A program made the position numbers and the translations under genes. Positions 37,284 to 48,889 of a stretch of 64,000 bases of DNA are shown piece after piece. The DNA is from Zingiber officinale (taxonomy: Eukaryota; Streptophyta; Magnoliopsida; Zingiberales; Zingiberaceae): NCBI RefSeq assembly GCF_018446385.1, contig NC_055986.1:28951593-29015592 (forward strand), read 5' to 3'. The notes beneath the pieces were generated by a model. It was not told the DNA's origin. It did not search any database and was given only the letters and a program-made list of their open reading frames with translations. Numbering within the stretch: position 1 is the stretch's first letter; every line of letters starts with the position of its first letter.

Positions 37284-38990
37284 GCGCCCCAAGGCAGCTC
37301 GTTCAGCGTCAGAAGAGGTGTGGAATCAACTATAGAGACGGTAGAGAGGGCCCAAAGTCATCCAAATCTTAGAAATTTTGGAGATAAGGTCTTCTGTTCT
37401 TGGTCAATGTCAAAGGCACCTCCTTTAGTTAAAGCGAGGGCTCACTGAAGTTCATCTACGTCGGCAATGGCGAGGAACAGGTTTTCAGATCAAATATGAC
37501 CCCTCTTTTTTTTGGATTTTTAGCAAAAGAAATGGCGGCTGGATTTTTCTGCTCGAATCTAGCACTTTTTTCGCACCAAAGGTGCCCTATCTCTCACGGA
37601 AAGTGCTTCCTGGTTCCTCTTTCAATTTTCCCAGCAGAGGAGATCGTGTTTTCTACAGAAAGATGGGCGCTTTTTAGATCAAAGATGCCTCCTTTCTTTC
37701 TTTCTTCTCTTTCTTTCTTCCTTCTTGGCACCTCTCGATCTCTACCTCCGCTGATCCACTTGCGGCTCTGAAGCCTCTGTTAAACCGCTACTTTGTTTGC
37801 TCTGTTCAAAACGTGTGCTTTGGACTTGCTCCTTGTACCTCCTCCACAACCGCAACTTCTTCGTATCAAGGAACAAGCTTTGACATTTCTTGTGGACAAG
37901 CTTGGCAATTATCCATACTCCAGATTACCACAATGCCCTCTTCCATGTCTGCCAATATGATTCTTCACCGTGGTAAAAAGATATACACGCCACAATCTCG
38001 TGGATTAAACATTTGCAATAGGTTTAGAGAAAACTTGCTGCGACTGCTCGATCTTTGCTTCCAACTTGCTGCCGACGGGGCTGCTGTTGCTTTTCTTTGA
38101 CAAACCTCATCAAACGAAGCTGGCGTTTGCTTGCAAGCAAGTTGGCGTTGCGGTTCCTTCTCTGCCTTGTAAAAATATATGCATTTAATATTTCTCTCTG
38201 ACGTTCTCGCAAGTTTCAGCTCGCCTGAATTCATGGCAAGAATAGCTCGAAGAAAATAACATCCATAATCCTAAAAACTCTCCATAAGCTCCCGTATCAA
38301 TACCGCATCAGAACTAAAAAATTCTATATTTTTCATTATTAAAAAAAAATCTCTCAACAATTCTTTCATTATCCTGCTATCAAAAAAAAAACTTTATAAC
38401 AACTCTTTTAATAAAACCTAAAAAAACATTTTAATATATAAAAACAAAGAAAAACGAAGGAGCGGCTCGTTTAATCGAAGGAACGTGCGTAGGTCCAAGA
38501 ACTTGCTTCTCGTGGAAGACAATGACATGATAAACAAATATATAGTTCTCTGAGAGTTCAACAGCCATTGATATTGCTGTCGACTTGTGTCATAATTAGC
38601 ACTCGGACCATTCGTTTGTGCATACTTCTTATAGAAAATGACGGCTAAAAAGCCTCCCTCGAATACTAGTGCCACTGTAGAGTTGAACAAAAATTTCATT
38701 AAATCAAATATATATCGATCGCATTTAAAAAATTATGATTTTTTTTAAAAAAATAGTTTATTCTATTAATTCAGTCGTAGTCGGTTTTAAAAATTTTTAT
38801 TCTATTAAATCAAAATAAAAAAATAAATTGGTAAAAAATTAGTTTTAAACATTATTATGATTTACAATGAATTTGATTAATTCAATTGAGCACTCAATCT
38901 TAAACACGATGAGAGACATTGGATGAACAAGGATATCACCGCTTTAACGAGCAACTAGGATGGGTAACTGAGTGGGACCAATCAGACAAC
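37284..38990. other. Kinase promoter side and intergenic DNA
   Basis: Next to the kinase start the sequence is moderately GC-rich, with pyrimidine tracts (CTTTCTTTCTTCTCTTTC near 37694), and probably holds the minus-strand promoter and 5' UTR. From 38250 on it is AT-rich. The block 38705-38890 (TTTATTCTATTAATTCAG, GATTAATTCAATTGA) recurs in related form at 40846-41230 on the other side of the solo LTR. No gene seen. Confidence 0.5.
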
Positions 38991-38996
38991 GGAGTC

Positions 38997-40759
38997 TGTT
39001 GATGCAATCGACCTCTAGGGTTTTTGATGTTTGATCGACAATATATTTAATAGAGTCTGGTCAAGGTTAACCGAGTCAAGTGAGAAATCTAGTCAAGTCA
39101 AAATTGACCAGATAACTAACAAAGGAAAAGTCTAAACAGGTCAAAGATGATCATATGCTTAGCAAAAGAAAAACCTAAGGGACTGAATCCTAGATAATGA
39201 GAAATCTTGAAGGAATGAATTCTGAACAAGAGAAAAATCCTAGGGAAGTGAATCCTATGTAATGAGAAGTCTTGAAAAAGTAAACTCTAAGTAAAGAAAA
39301 AATCCTAGGAGAGTAAACCTTATGTAATGAAAAGTCATTGATGAGTGAACTTCGAGAAAAGTGTAAATCTAGGGGAGTGAACTCTACATAGTAATAAGTC
39401 TTAGAGAAGTGAACTCCAAGTAAAGAGAAACCCCTAGGGGAGTTAACCCTAGGTAATGCGAAGTTTTGGAGAAGTGAACTCCAAACAAATATGACCAATA
39501 GGTTAGGTTTCCGATAGACCACCAGTCAACCGGACCATCGGATTTTAGTAAACCTAAGTATAGGTTGCTAACACTATTTTCCGTTGCTATTGTGCTAATC
39601 TAGTATTAAAGAAAAAGTCTTAGTGAGCCAGGATGATCGAACACTGAACAGAGGAAGTCCAAACATATTTGGAAGACCGAATATTTGGTGGATAAATTGA
39701 GATAAACTCCTAGAGTGGAGTGGTTCTTCTGAAAAGAAGAATAGTGAGGTTGTGTCCCAATTAAAACAAACCTTAGACATTAATTCAACTGAAGAAACCA
39801 GCGGAGGTTTCTAAATCGAGATCAAGATAATTCTAACTATTAGACTCATACATTACTATTATCGGTTATTTAACTTTATTTTACAGAATCATTATTATTG
39901 TATTAATGTACTAACTTTATTTTGTAGAAAAGTAAAACTCTTTGTAGCAAAGTAAAACTCTCGTTGAATGAGGGGATCAGTTGACCAATCCTAGTGGATA
40001 AACACAAGGAGTTTCAAATCACTATAAAGAAGGAAAGCTTGGTTTAGTTGATTGATTAAGGGGATCAGTTGACCAATCCCTATTTGGAAAGATGATACAG
40101 ACATGATTGGATCATCGTAGGAAAAGAAACCTCTGGGGACCAATCAATTGAAAGGAGTTAGTCCACCGAAAACCTAGATTTCACATGATCGATTAGATCG
40201 CATCCAAGTAAGGAAATAAGTGGGGACCAGTCGTCGGATAATTGTTCGGTCAATTAATAGGGTTCAATCCACTGATTGATTTTCAGCCTATAAAAGAAGC
40301 CTCGGGGTTCGAGGCTCAGTAACAATTCTCTATTCGACTCATTCTTCTCTTGTTGCTCAGATTGTGCAGGTGTTGCTACTACGACGTCGAGAGACTTTCA
40401 AACAATCTACGCTTGATCTTCATTAATACTTTGTTATCGATATAATTCTTTTATTACTGTCATTCTTATTTAAAGATAGTAGTGTTGTTACTATTCTACC
40501 CTTTCATTCTAGGAGTTTGCTTCTTCTCTAGAAATTTTCAAAGAGAAAAACTTTAATAATTGCTCATTCGGAAGTAATTAAGGATCAGGAGCCTTAGAGT
40601 AGTAGTTGCTAGACTATGAACCAAGTAAAAAAATAACTTGTGTTTTTGTGTGTTTTGACTTTTCTTTATTCCGTTGCAAACATACTTTGATTTATGAAAA
40701 GAAAATAAGTTTTAAACAAACAAGATTCACCCCCTGTCTCTCGTCTATATAATTTGGTA
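38997..40759 (+). mobile_element. Solo LTR (probably Ty1/Copia, SIRE-like)
   Basis: A 1.76-kb block beginning TGTTGATGCAATCGACC. It has a promoter-like CCTATAAAAGAAG at 40287-40299 and a downstream TTCACCCCCTG stretch common near the 3' end of SIRE-type LTRs. The flanking GAGTC at 38992-38996 and 40760-40764 is a 5-bp target duplication. No internal retroelement genes remain, so it is a solo LTR left by LTR-LTR recombination. The lineage is inferred from overall appearance. The right end is placed by the target duplication. Confidence 0.7.
39185..39495. repeat. ~60-bp minisatellite inside the solo LTR
   Basis: Roughly five degenerate copies of a unit built from ATCCTAGGGGAGTGAACC, TATGTAATGAGAAGTCTTG and GAAGTGAACTCCAAGTAAAG. 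Internal minisatellites of this kind are usual in long plant LTRs. The minus-strand frame across it is only a shadow of the repeat. Confidence 0.8.
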
Positions 40760-40845
40760 GAGTCTGGGTAAACATGATGGGATTAGAATATTCTATTTTT
40801 TTATCCACGAGTAAGATAGCAAAAGTTTAGTTAAATAAAAAAAAA

Positions 40846-41230
40846 CTAACTGAATTTAAAATTTTAGTTTAGTAATTTCATTTTTTTTAAAAAAAATGAT
40901 TTATTCGGTTAATTCAGTTCATATTCCATTTTAAAAAATTTTATTCGATTAAACTCAATAAACAAAATAAATAAAAATATAAAATGAATAGACAAAAAAA
41001 TTGATTGTCATATAATTCAATTTAAGTACTATCACAATTTATTATGAATTTTTAATTATAATTATAAAATTTTGATTAATTTGATTTTGAATTAATTAAT
41101 ATTTTATCGCTTCGATTTATTTAGTTTTTATTTAAAAATTTGATTAGCTAAAAAAATTTAATTTATTTAATTTTGATTAATTCAATTCAATTCGATTAAA
41201 TTTTAATCAAATATTTAACCACCAGTACCC
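40846..41230. repeat. AT-rich repeat, second copy of the 38705-38890 family
   Basis: TTTATTCGGTTAATTCAGTT, TTTTATTCGATTAAA and GATTAATTCAATTCAATTC words match those left of the solo LTR. The LTR may have landed within a pre-existing repeat block. No termini could be fixed. Confidence 0.45.
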
Positions 41231-43602
41231 ATCAACTATGTCATCCCTAGAAAGCTAAGTTCCTGATGTATCGTAACAGTGGGATCATGACATCAACATC
41301 AAAATTTTTCAATGGCTTGGTGAAATGGATTCACGGTGGCAACTTAGTGAACGTAGTTGATTGGGAAGCAATGAGATGGCTGAGGGTAGGTGAAGATAGA
41401 TAACATGACAGTCAATTAAAACGGCCGTTGAATGAGTATTCTATGATGTCAAAAGATTGAAAATCTTCTATGTAGAAGAAAATATTAATCAAATTTACTT
41501 TTTGTTTTTGTTTTATTTTTAGGGTCTTAGTTTTTTTTTTTCTATTGGATCGGTAGGTGTGCAACTTCTAGTCCTAGTTGAATTTTTTTATCTCAGACAA
41601 AAAAAAAATTAAGGTACACAATGATTCATACTAATGGACATATATCATCTCTAAGATCGATTTTAAAAAAATAATGACTTGAGATTTATCTCACTATGTG
41701 TCTGACGTCTGTGTACCTATATATATCTCCTTTTATATTTATGTAATCGGTACTCGAGAATCATTAACGTGGCAGATCTATATTTAAAGTATAATTATAC
41801 GAGTTTTTATTTAATGTAAAAGACTATGACTCAGTGTGCATCCCATATTGTCTTTTAACATATTATTTGTCGCATAGTCAATGCAAAGAATAAATCATGC
41901 ATCGGTTTGAAAAAAAGGAACTATCTTTCGATTTATTTTCAAAATAAGAGAAAAACCTTTAGTGAAAATTTTATCGACGCCAGTAAATAGGCATGACCAC
42001 CGAGCCACATTTTGCCCTTTCCGGACTTTAGTCGGGGCCCATTTAGCTTAAACTCAATTATCTCTTTCAGGAAGTAGCCCAGGTCCCTTTAGCTTTAGTC
42101 CGGGCCCAAATTAGTTCGTTGAGCTAGGTCAACGGCTTACAATCTAACTCTTGATTTGACCTCCGGTGTTCAGAAGTTAAGAGTTGTTGTTCTACAGATA
42201 AAAGCAAACAATTTAAGGGGGGAACATATAGTTTATAATTCAAGAGGATTTTGCAAGTCTTCAAGATACCACTTTATAGGAATATTACCAAAACTTATTC
42301 ATTGAATTAAATGCATTGGTTTGGAGAAAGCAATACAACATATGCACTGTGCATCAGAAATTGATTCTTCATATAAAATTATGATTTTCATATTCAAAAC
42401 AAAACACTAAAGTTCAGACTTTAGATTGTAGTTATCATTGATTTCTTTTGTTAGTCTGAGTAGATGAACTATTATACCCAACATATATAGTTATCCGTAT
42501 GATTTGTTGTTTTAGTCTTTTCTAAACGCTATTTAGTAGATGTTGAAAAATATCCATCACAGTTCTTGTATCCTCTGACAGGGTACTGTAGATAAAGTTG
42601 TTTTAATGTCATTATGGGATTCTAATCCATATGACAAAATTTATTTATTTTAGATTATTTTAATATTAAATCAAGAGAGAAAATGGGGAAACAATAATTT
42701 TATTAACTAAGATGTTTTTATGCCCTTAGTTTCGTCACTTTCCTAAATCCCCAAGTTAAATTCATCTATTCAAAGTATAATTTCTAGCTCTGTCATTATT
42801 GATCACGGCCCCAGAATTGAAAATCATCGATTATCCACTGATCCTATTCAATATGTCAAAATTAAAATTGATTCGTTTTTAGACGGTGGTTACAGGTCAA
42901 GCCTCAAGTAAAATCGGTGAATCAGAAGTTTGAATCGACAATTTAAATCATCCTATTAAAAAAACTTTAATTTTTTAAATTTGTTTAGATTTTTTTTCAA
43001 TAAGAACTTTCATTTAATAATATTTATAATATTTTAGTGATATGATTATTAAATTTTTTATTTTAATATGATATTATTTCACCGTTATATTAAAATTAAT
43101 TTTTCAAACCGTGAATTAAATCAAAACGAGTGGTTTTGAACTATGAATTATAACCGTCTTCTTCGAATATTAAGGTTAAAGGTTTAACGATTCTAAATCG
43201 TTACAAATCATAACTTGGCGATTAAGGTTAAAGATTTAACAATTCTAAATCATTAAACCGTCAATTTTAAACGGTGATAGGAATTATACCTCGTAAATGG
43301 TCTCAATTCTCACACCATCAATCTTTTTCAAATCATTAGGGTTTAAACAAATTTAAAAATTAAAATCAAAATCGTCTATTAAAAATTAAACCAAGGAATC
43401 ACTAAAGTTTAAAAGGTCATAATTTCAAATTACAGTTGAAAGAGTGGCTAGCTATTATTAACCGAGCCAATCCCTACTTGCAAGGACGATCAACGACCTT
43501 CCTTCCCAAATTATCCAATCCGTTTCCTTCCCTCCACCGCTCACCGATTTCAAATATTAATACCACCCCTTCCATTCCCTTCTCCCTGGCATTCTCCTCC
43601 TC
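41231..43602. other. Intergenic, no gene seen
   Basis: Mostly AT-rich. A GC-richer patch at 41990-42140 carries two related phrases (GGGGCCCATTTAGCTTAAAC and GGGCCCAAATTAG). At 43170-43260 the phrase AAGGTTAAAGGTTTAACGAT is repeated after about 64 bp in slightly altered form. The last ~160 bp is a CT-rich leader of the inhibitor gene. Confidence 0.5.
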
Positions 43603-44352
43603 ATGGCTTTCCTCCGCTTATTCTTCCTCCTCTTCGCTTCCGACCTCCTCCTCCTCCTCGGCCCTGTCGTCGGCCTCTGCGTGCCTCGCAACGCCTCGGT
43701 CACCTTTGAAGTGGCATCCTCCCCGGTCGGCTCACCACTCAAATTTCAAAGCGCTCCGGCGCCAGCCAAACAGCAAAGTTCTCCGGCACCCCAACCTCAA
43801 ACTCCTGCACTGCCGCAGGATCCTACTGCTATTTCGTCCGTCGCTGGTGTGGCAGGCGGCCTTCTCCCGCTGCCTCCCCTGCTCAACGCAGCGGTGGCCG
43901 AGTTTTGCAAGAAAACCGACTACCCGGAGCAGTGCCAGTCGTCGGCGCAGCATTTCCTGCCGGCGGTGGGGGAGGCCAAAGCCGCTGCACTCGTGGACAC
44001 GGTGGCGTTTCTGAAGGTGCAAATGGCGGCGTGTCGGGCGAAGGCTGAGGCGGCACAGAGTTCGGTGGCGGCACTGCTGAAGCAGCCTGGGATGAACCCG
44101 ATGGTGGCGAGCACGCTGCAGGTGTGCGACGACAGCTACAGCGACGCGTTCGACAACCTGGACGCGACTGACAAGGCGGTGGAGGCGCGCGACAAAGGCA
44201 CCATCAACAGCATGCTCTCCGCCCTCGTCGACGACTTCTCCACCTGCGAGGATGGCTTCACCGAGATGCAAGATGCCTCGCCCCTCGCCGCCTTCGACGG
44301 CGCGCTCTCAAAGCTCGCCAGCAATTGCCTTGCCATCGCCGATTTGATCTGA
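43603..44352 (+). CDS. Pectin methylesterase inhibitor (invertase/PMEI family)
   Basis: Intronless, 249 residues. Residues 1-~25 (FLRLFFLLFASDLLLLLGPVVG) are a secretion signal, so the product should enter the cell wall. Residues ~35-90 are a Ser/Pro/Ala-rich linker. The PMEI four-helix bundle spans ~95-247, with Cys102-Cys111 (FCKKTDYPEQC) and Cys175-Cys215 (VCDDSYSDAFDNL ... STCEDGF) matching the family's two disulphides. The C-terminal SNCLAIADLI is also typical. PMEIs form 1:1 complexes with pectin methylesterases and limit de-esterification of homogalacturonan. Related invertase inhibitors share the fold; the AVAEFCKKTDYPEQC and YSDAFDNL patterns favour PMEI. The coding region is GC-rich against AT-rich flanks. 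Confidence 0.88.
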   Translation: MAFLRLFFLLFASDLLLLLGPVVGLCVPRNASVTFEVASSPVGSPLKFQSAPAPAKQQSSPAPQPQTPALPQDPTAISSVAGVAGGLLPLPPLLNAAVAEFCKKTDYPEQCQSSAQHFLPAVGEAKAAALVDTVAFLKVQMAACRAKAEAAQSSVAALLKQPGMNPMVASTLQVCDDSYSDAFDNLDATDKAVEARDKGTINSMLSALVDDFSTCEDGFTEMQDASPLAAFDGALSKLASNCLAIADLI

Positions 44353-44832
44353 ACAAATTAGTTAATTTGTTCCCCGCTGTATTATTTTGTTCATTCAATT
44401 GCCCATATTGTTTCATCGTGATGGAAAAACAACTGAAAAGAAAATGATAAAAACGAAACATCTAACATCTTCTGTTTTTTTCTTCTTATGCTGTCGGTTA
44501 CATCGATAACGAGGAACGCCAGCATCTCCGTCTAGCGCTCAGCCTCCGCCCTGAGCGCGGCCTTCTCCACCTCCAGCCGTCGTGGTGCTCGCTCAGCGCG
44601 ACCCCACCTCCTATTCTCCGGCATATTTAGTTCCTCCTATTCTCCGGCATATTTAGTTCATAAAAATAAACAACAAATATATTTTTTGATGTTTCCTTTA
44701 ATAACCGAACTCAAAACTTTAAACCAAATGAGACAAATATCTCTCGTATAATTTTATACAAATATTAATAAAACAAAATTACGTTTATGAAGCTCCCCTT
44801 AGTAAGAAAAAACAAATTTGATTTGCTTTGTT

Positions 44833-44957
44833 GGGGCTTTCACTGCAAAAGCACCCTTCAAAAATTAGCGTATGCTGTTTAAAGTAACGATCACACGGTA
44901 TTCTTTAGTAAAAGGCGAAAGAATAATTCGCTTTGTGATCACCACACAGCTGCGTGT
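44833..44957 (-). ncRNA. U5: U5 spliceosomal snRNA, copy 1
   Basis: The minus strand carries the invariant U5 loop I, GCCTTTTAC (plus 44908-44916), closed by a stem ATTCTTTC/GAAAGAAT-type (TTCTTTCGCC ... ACTAAAGAATACC). Outer stems pair ATCACA with TGTGAT and GCTGT with ACAGC. An Sm site AATTTTTGA follows (44858-44866), then a 3' hairpin GGGTGCTTT...AAAGCCCC ending near 44833. The upstream USE and TATA-like box are correctly placed. The 5' end is estimated from the TATA distance (about 44957). U5 loop I aligns exons in the spliceosome. All essential parts are intact. Confidence 0.9.
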
Positions 44958-44980
44958 CTTCTCCGATTGGAGCCTGTACC

Positions 44981-45032
44981 ATTTTATCTATTTTTCAGAG
45001 GAAGAATCAGAAACCACGGGCGATGTGGGACT
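44981..45032 (-). promoter_or_regulatory. USE plus TATA-like box of U5 copy 1
   Basis: On the minus strand AGTCCCACATCG (45032-45021) matches the plant snRNA upstream sequence element, consensus RTCCCACATCG, perfectly. A TATA-like TAGATAAAAT lies at 44990-44981, about 31 bp further on. That spacing is the one known for Pol II-transcribed plant snRNAs; Pol III types have about 10 bp less. Confidence 0.88.
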
Positions 45033-45545
45033 AAAAAGCAAGCCAAACTTTCGCCGACACCATCATAATGTCACAACGTTGATGCACACAATCAACACTG
45101 CTTACTTACGGCCTCCCTCTCTTTTATCCTTCGCTGCCTCCTCCGTTGCTGCCCGACCGGCTTTCCAACGCCTCTTCTCTCTTTGCTCAAAACCCTAAAC
45201 GAATGTCCTATTTACGTCTGTCAAGAAACCCTAGCTCACAATCCGACCAGCCCTGGTACCCTTCCATTCCCTTGCCGCTGCCGTCCTCTGACGAGAGAGA
45301 TGCGATATAGCTTGAAAAGCATCTTTTGGAAACTACGGATACCAATTTGACTTTCTGATTTAAGATAATTTGCTTAAGCACAGCCTCGACCACAAAAAGG
45401 ATCAACAAAACAAGCACATATCATAGAGGAGAAAAATAAAATATAACGTCAGAATTCTTGCACGTAGTAATAAAATTTAAATACAAGTTGGTAAATAACT
45501 AAATCAGAAAAGTAATAGGAAAAAAGTCTTAAATTATATTTTGCC

Positions 45546-45673
45546 GGGACCCTATTTAGAAAGAAGCCCCTTCAAAAAATTTACTGTATGCTGTTTAAAA
45601 TAACAAACACACGGTATTCTTTAGTAAAAGGCGAAAGAATAATTCGCTTTGTGCTTGTCACACAGCTGCATGG
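45546..45673 (-). ncRNA. U5: U5 spliceosomal snRNA, copy 2
   Basis: Second U5 unit exactly 716 bp from copy 1, with the same loop I GCCTTTTAC (plus 45624-45632) and an identical loop stem. The outer GCTGT/ACAGC pairing is kept, and the Sm-like site is AAATTTTTTGA (45572-45582). The inner stem differs (AAGCACA with TGTGTTT-type), and the 3' hairpin is weaker than in copy 1. It may be a divergent but working variant or an early pseudogene. The 5' end is set by alignment with copy 1. Confidence 0.78.
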
Positions 45674-45697
45674 TTTGAAGAGCTGCATGCTGCAGCC

Positions 45698-45748
45698 ATT
45701 TACATTGTTCTCTCCGGTAATCGTTTGCAAAACTAGTAATGTGGGACT
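45698..45748 (-). promoter_or_regulatory. USE plus weak TATA-like box of U5 copy 2
   Basis: Minus-strand AGTCCCACATTA (45748-45737) matches the USE consensus except at its last two bases. A weak TATA-like AATGTAAAT lies about 31 bp downstream (45706-45698), keeping the spacing of copy 1. Confidence 0.65.
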
Positions 45749-46289
45749 AAAAAACTAGTCAAATGAATCACAACTCACTAGTGTGCGTTGAGGCAAGAAT
45801 CCCTGCAACTCTCATAAGTCGTAACCCATGCTCCTCATCCTTTGTTCCCCAAAAGGCTCAATCAAGCCTCTCCACAGTTCTCTCTAATCCTCGACTCCTC
45901 TCTTATTGTAATCGCACTCGCCATTCACCTCTACAGATAAACCTCTAGTTCCCAAACCCAAGCAACCTCGGTCCCCTTCCCTTCCCATTGTCGTCCTATG
46001 CCAAGAGAGGTGATAGAATGGTAGAAAAGTTGTAGCAATGAGCATGTTAAATAGTAAAGTAACATATACTTCCGTCTGTGAATGGAAATTCACTTTTATA
46101 GTGTCACTGTAGCGCCTGTGCACACATTTCAAAGCATATATATATTTTCTAAAGTGTTTAGGAAAAGACAAGTCAAAAAATGTCATTAACAACTTTCCTT
46201 GAGCGAGCACACAAATCTCTGATGTGACAGAGTAAAAGCTTCTAAAATGTGATTTGTCTACTGGGCATGCTTTGTTGTCAGTGGCACAA

Positions 46290-46690
46290 GCCTACAAAAG
46301 TGAACGATGAGATATGCAAGGGGATCCCACTATAGGTCGACTGGTGGCCGCTCGGCAAGGACGTCCAAGCTTGGTCGCACTAAATTGAGTTATTCTCCTA
46401 CACTCGACTATCTAGTTGTCGGAGGGTTGTCTTTTGTCCGACCGAATACGTCGTCCGCTTGGCGGGGACGGTGGGCCAAGGAATTTACTATTTGTCCCTT
46501 AACCTCAATCACGAGCTTTTCAAAGGATGGCTGCTCGGACGGTCATGTCCGACCGACATTGGAGACCCATTCGGCCAACTTCACCTGATCAATGGACCTT
46601 ACTTTTGTCTGTCTTGACTTTAATCTCCACGTCAGTCACTCTTTTTTACTTTGATCCATCTTTGATGGGCCCCTCCTCATAATCATATCA
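46290..46690. mobile_element. LTR-derived fragment (Gypsy-like)
   Basis: A GC-rich island in AT-rich DNA with GGCCGCTCGGCAAGGACG, GTCCGACCGA and CTTGACTTTAATCTCCACG words. These resemble the U3 style of the Ty3/Gypsy LTR at 59469. No ends or genes found; a short open frame is probably a chance effect of GC content. Confidence 0.35.
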
Positions 46691-47286
46691 GTACCATTGT
46701 TTTTCGATTAGTTTATGTTTAAAAAAAAGAATTGAAATTAAATAAGCATCATTTTTTTTTAAATCCAGATGTCAATTTTTACAATTCAATTAATTTTGCA
46801 GACGACCGACACAGTCTCATAGAAGTTTTCAACCAATCTCTAATAGCAAATCAAGGAAGCGATGCAGCAAGTCATCAACATTTGACCTGGCCTGCAATCT
46901 TCACTATTCTTGTAAGTCCATCCAACGCCGAATCAATACTCCGCTCGTAAAGAGAGATTTTTCCACCCATAAGTACTTTAGCTCGAGACCATCCAACCCA
47001 AATTTTTTTATTAAATTCAGCACCAACATTTGTCCCAATAGAGGATAAAGCCATAAATTTAGATTGGATCTATTGAATTGGTCTGTCAAAAAAATTAAAT
47101 GAGTTAATTTGAAATTTTATCAATCCATTTAAAGATGGATCTAGGCAAGTTAACCCATTTGGGTCCGTGACTTGTATGGATGGACCAATGGTGGGCTTGG
47201 ATTGGCCCTAGATAGAGGGGAAAAAATTATAGGCGAGTTACTTGAAACTATGATTTATGAGGCATAAATAAATTAAATAATTCATG

Positions 47287-47288
<2 letters not shown>

Positions 47289-47344
<56 letters not shown>
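47289..47344. repeat. (AT)n microsatellite
   Basis: About 28 AT dinucleotides without interruption. Confidence 0.95.
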
Positions 47345-47349
<5 letters not shown>

Positions 47350-47649
47350 AACAAATTTGAATTAATGAGTGAGTGAATATTTAAAATAGAAAGTTAAAAT
47401 AAAATGGTCAATTTTGATCCTTTTTATTTTCTAGAATTAACTCGTCTATAAAATTGATTCAAAGTTATGCAACAGAAAGTAAAATAGCATAGCACCATAA
47501 AATTACTTCAAATGAAATTATAACTTGTGAACATCGTTGATCCATTGACTTTAAGGGGGAAGAAGATGGCCCAGAACCAAAATTAGCCTCACAAACATAC
47601 AACAAATTGCGTACAAGAATTATCATTTGGCATATTTGCACAAGATGTT

Positions 47650-48870
47650 AACCAAATATGTTGACGAAAGATGACTAAAGTATGCTCGGAACCTTCTTAT
47701 TCGATAAAGGAGAAAGCAGACGGAAAGAAACAGGGGGTTCTATTGAAAAATTGGAGGCTCTAATTATTCCTAGAATAAATGAATCGACAAGACAATTTCA
47801 CACACCGATGGTATCCGGATTTTTCCGGAGCACTTCCAGAAGCCAGAGTCTATTCGCCCAAGCGATTACAATTTCACACACCGATGCTACAATATGCTGC
47901 AGTGCTAAGGAAATCAACTTATTCCTTCGAACAAACATATTCTCAATTGCTATAGTACCACGTTTATACAGTGCCGTGTTACTAAGGTGCCGTGTTTTTC
48001 AACCGTAACTGCACTGCTAAGGAAATCAACTTGTTCTCCGAGCAATCACATTCTCAATTGCTACAGTATGACACTACTTCAGCATCGCGTCACTATAGTA
48101 AAATGCTACACAAAATTACAGTGCCAAGGAAATCAGCTGGTATTCCCATGCACTCTGATTTCTCACAATGCTACTTAAAGCTACAGTAAAATAAAGTTAC
48201 TATGCTTTCAAATCAATCTACTTCCCCGAGCAATATCACCAAACTCCGCCGGACAATGTCACCAAGTTCTGCCGGACAATACCACCAAGGTCTGCCAAGC
48301 AATATCACCAAATTCCAGCGAGCAATATAGCCAAGTTCCACCAAGCATCAGGAGTATCTTCCACCAAACATCTAAGACACATTTTTGCCTAGCATCAAAA
48401 GCTCCGAAGTTTCTAGTTAAGAATGTGACAATTGATAGACAAGTAGTGGATGTCAGATTTGGTTTCTTTAATTCCTTCATCCTAATACGTGGCAATTAGT
48501 GAATGGAGGAGGGTGTAACAAACTGTGCTCGTCTTCACCAACTCATTGGACAAGTAGAGGGGTGCACAATACCTTTTATGATAACTATTATAAACACCAC
48601 GAATGGTAAGTTCTAAGAAAATGTTGGTCCTCTTATTCTGACAAGCGGAGGCAATTCCTTTCTATTAGCTTTCTTCATCTTCTTCTTTAGTGTTCTTCTT
48701 CGTCGACCTTCTATGATCGATGATTGACTTGAATGTTAGAGGGACCATGCTGGCAAGTTGGTCCAAGTTGTACTCCATGTTACATTTCAGGATGTTTGGA
48801 TCTCACCAGATGGGAAGCCGATCTTAGATTCTGGAGGGGAGGAGCTTGAGTGAGCGGGGAAAAAAATCAC
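47650..48870 (+). mobile_element. Decayed LTR with internal repeats (probably Ty3/Gypsy)
   Basis: 47860-48200 contains about three degenerate ~120-bp repeats (CTAAGGAAATCAACTTGTTC, CATTCTCAATTGCTACAGTA). 48225-48345 contains ~25-bp repeats (AATATCACCAAACTCCGCC). Then come a TATA-like TTATAAACACCACG (~48590) and GACTTGAATGTTAGAGGGACC (~48728). The last phrase echoes the downstream part of the LTR at 59580 read on the opposite strand. The element looks old and no coding part is attached. Confidence 0.4.
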
Positions 48871-48889
48871 ATACCACCAATTTGTAGGG

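Larger units (their letters stand above)
44833..46020. repeat. Tandem duplication carrying the two U5 genes
   Basis: Besides the U5 cores, the far flanks also match: about 45230-45330 (CCCTAGCTCACAATCC ... GCCGTCCTCTGACGAGAGAG) and 45935-46035 (CTCTAGTTCCCAAACCC ... GTCGTCCTATGCCAAGAGAG). The unit is therefore a ~700-bp block and not just the RNA gene. Short frames here are unconvincing as genes. Confidence 0.7.

Noticed and set aside
43732-44271. 179-codon minus-strand frame across the PMEI gene
   Set aside because: It is the shadow of the PMEI reading frame (Arg/His-rich composition), with no family likeness.
44872-45198. 108-codon plus-strand frame across the U5 region
   Set aside because: It runs antisense through U5 copy 1 and its promoter; the RNA gene explains the conservation.
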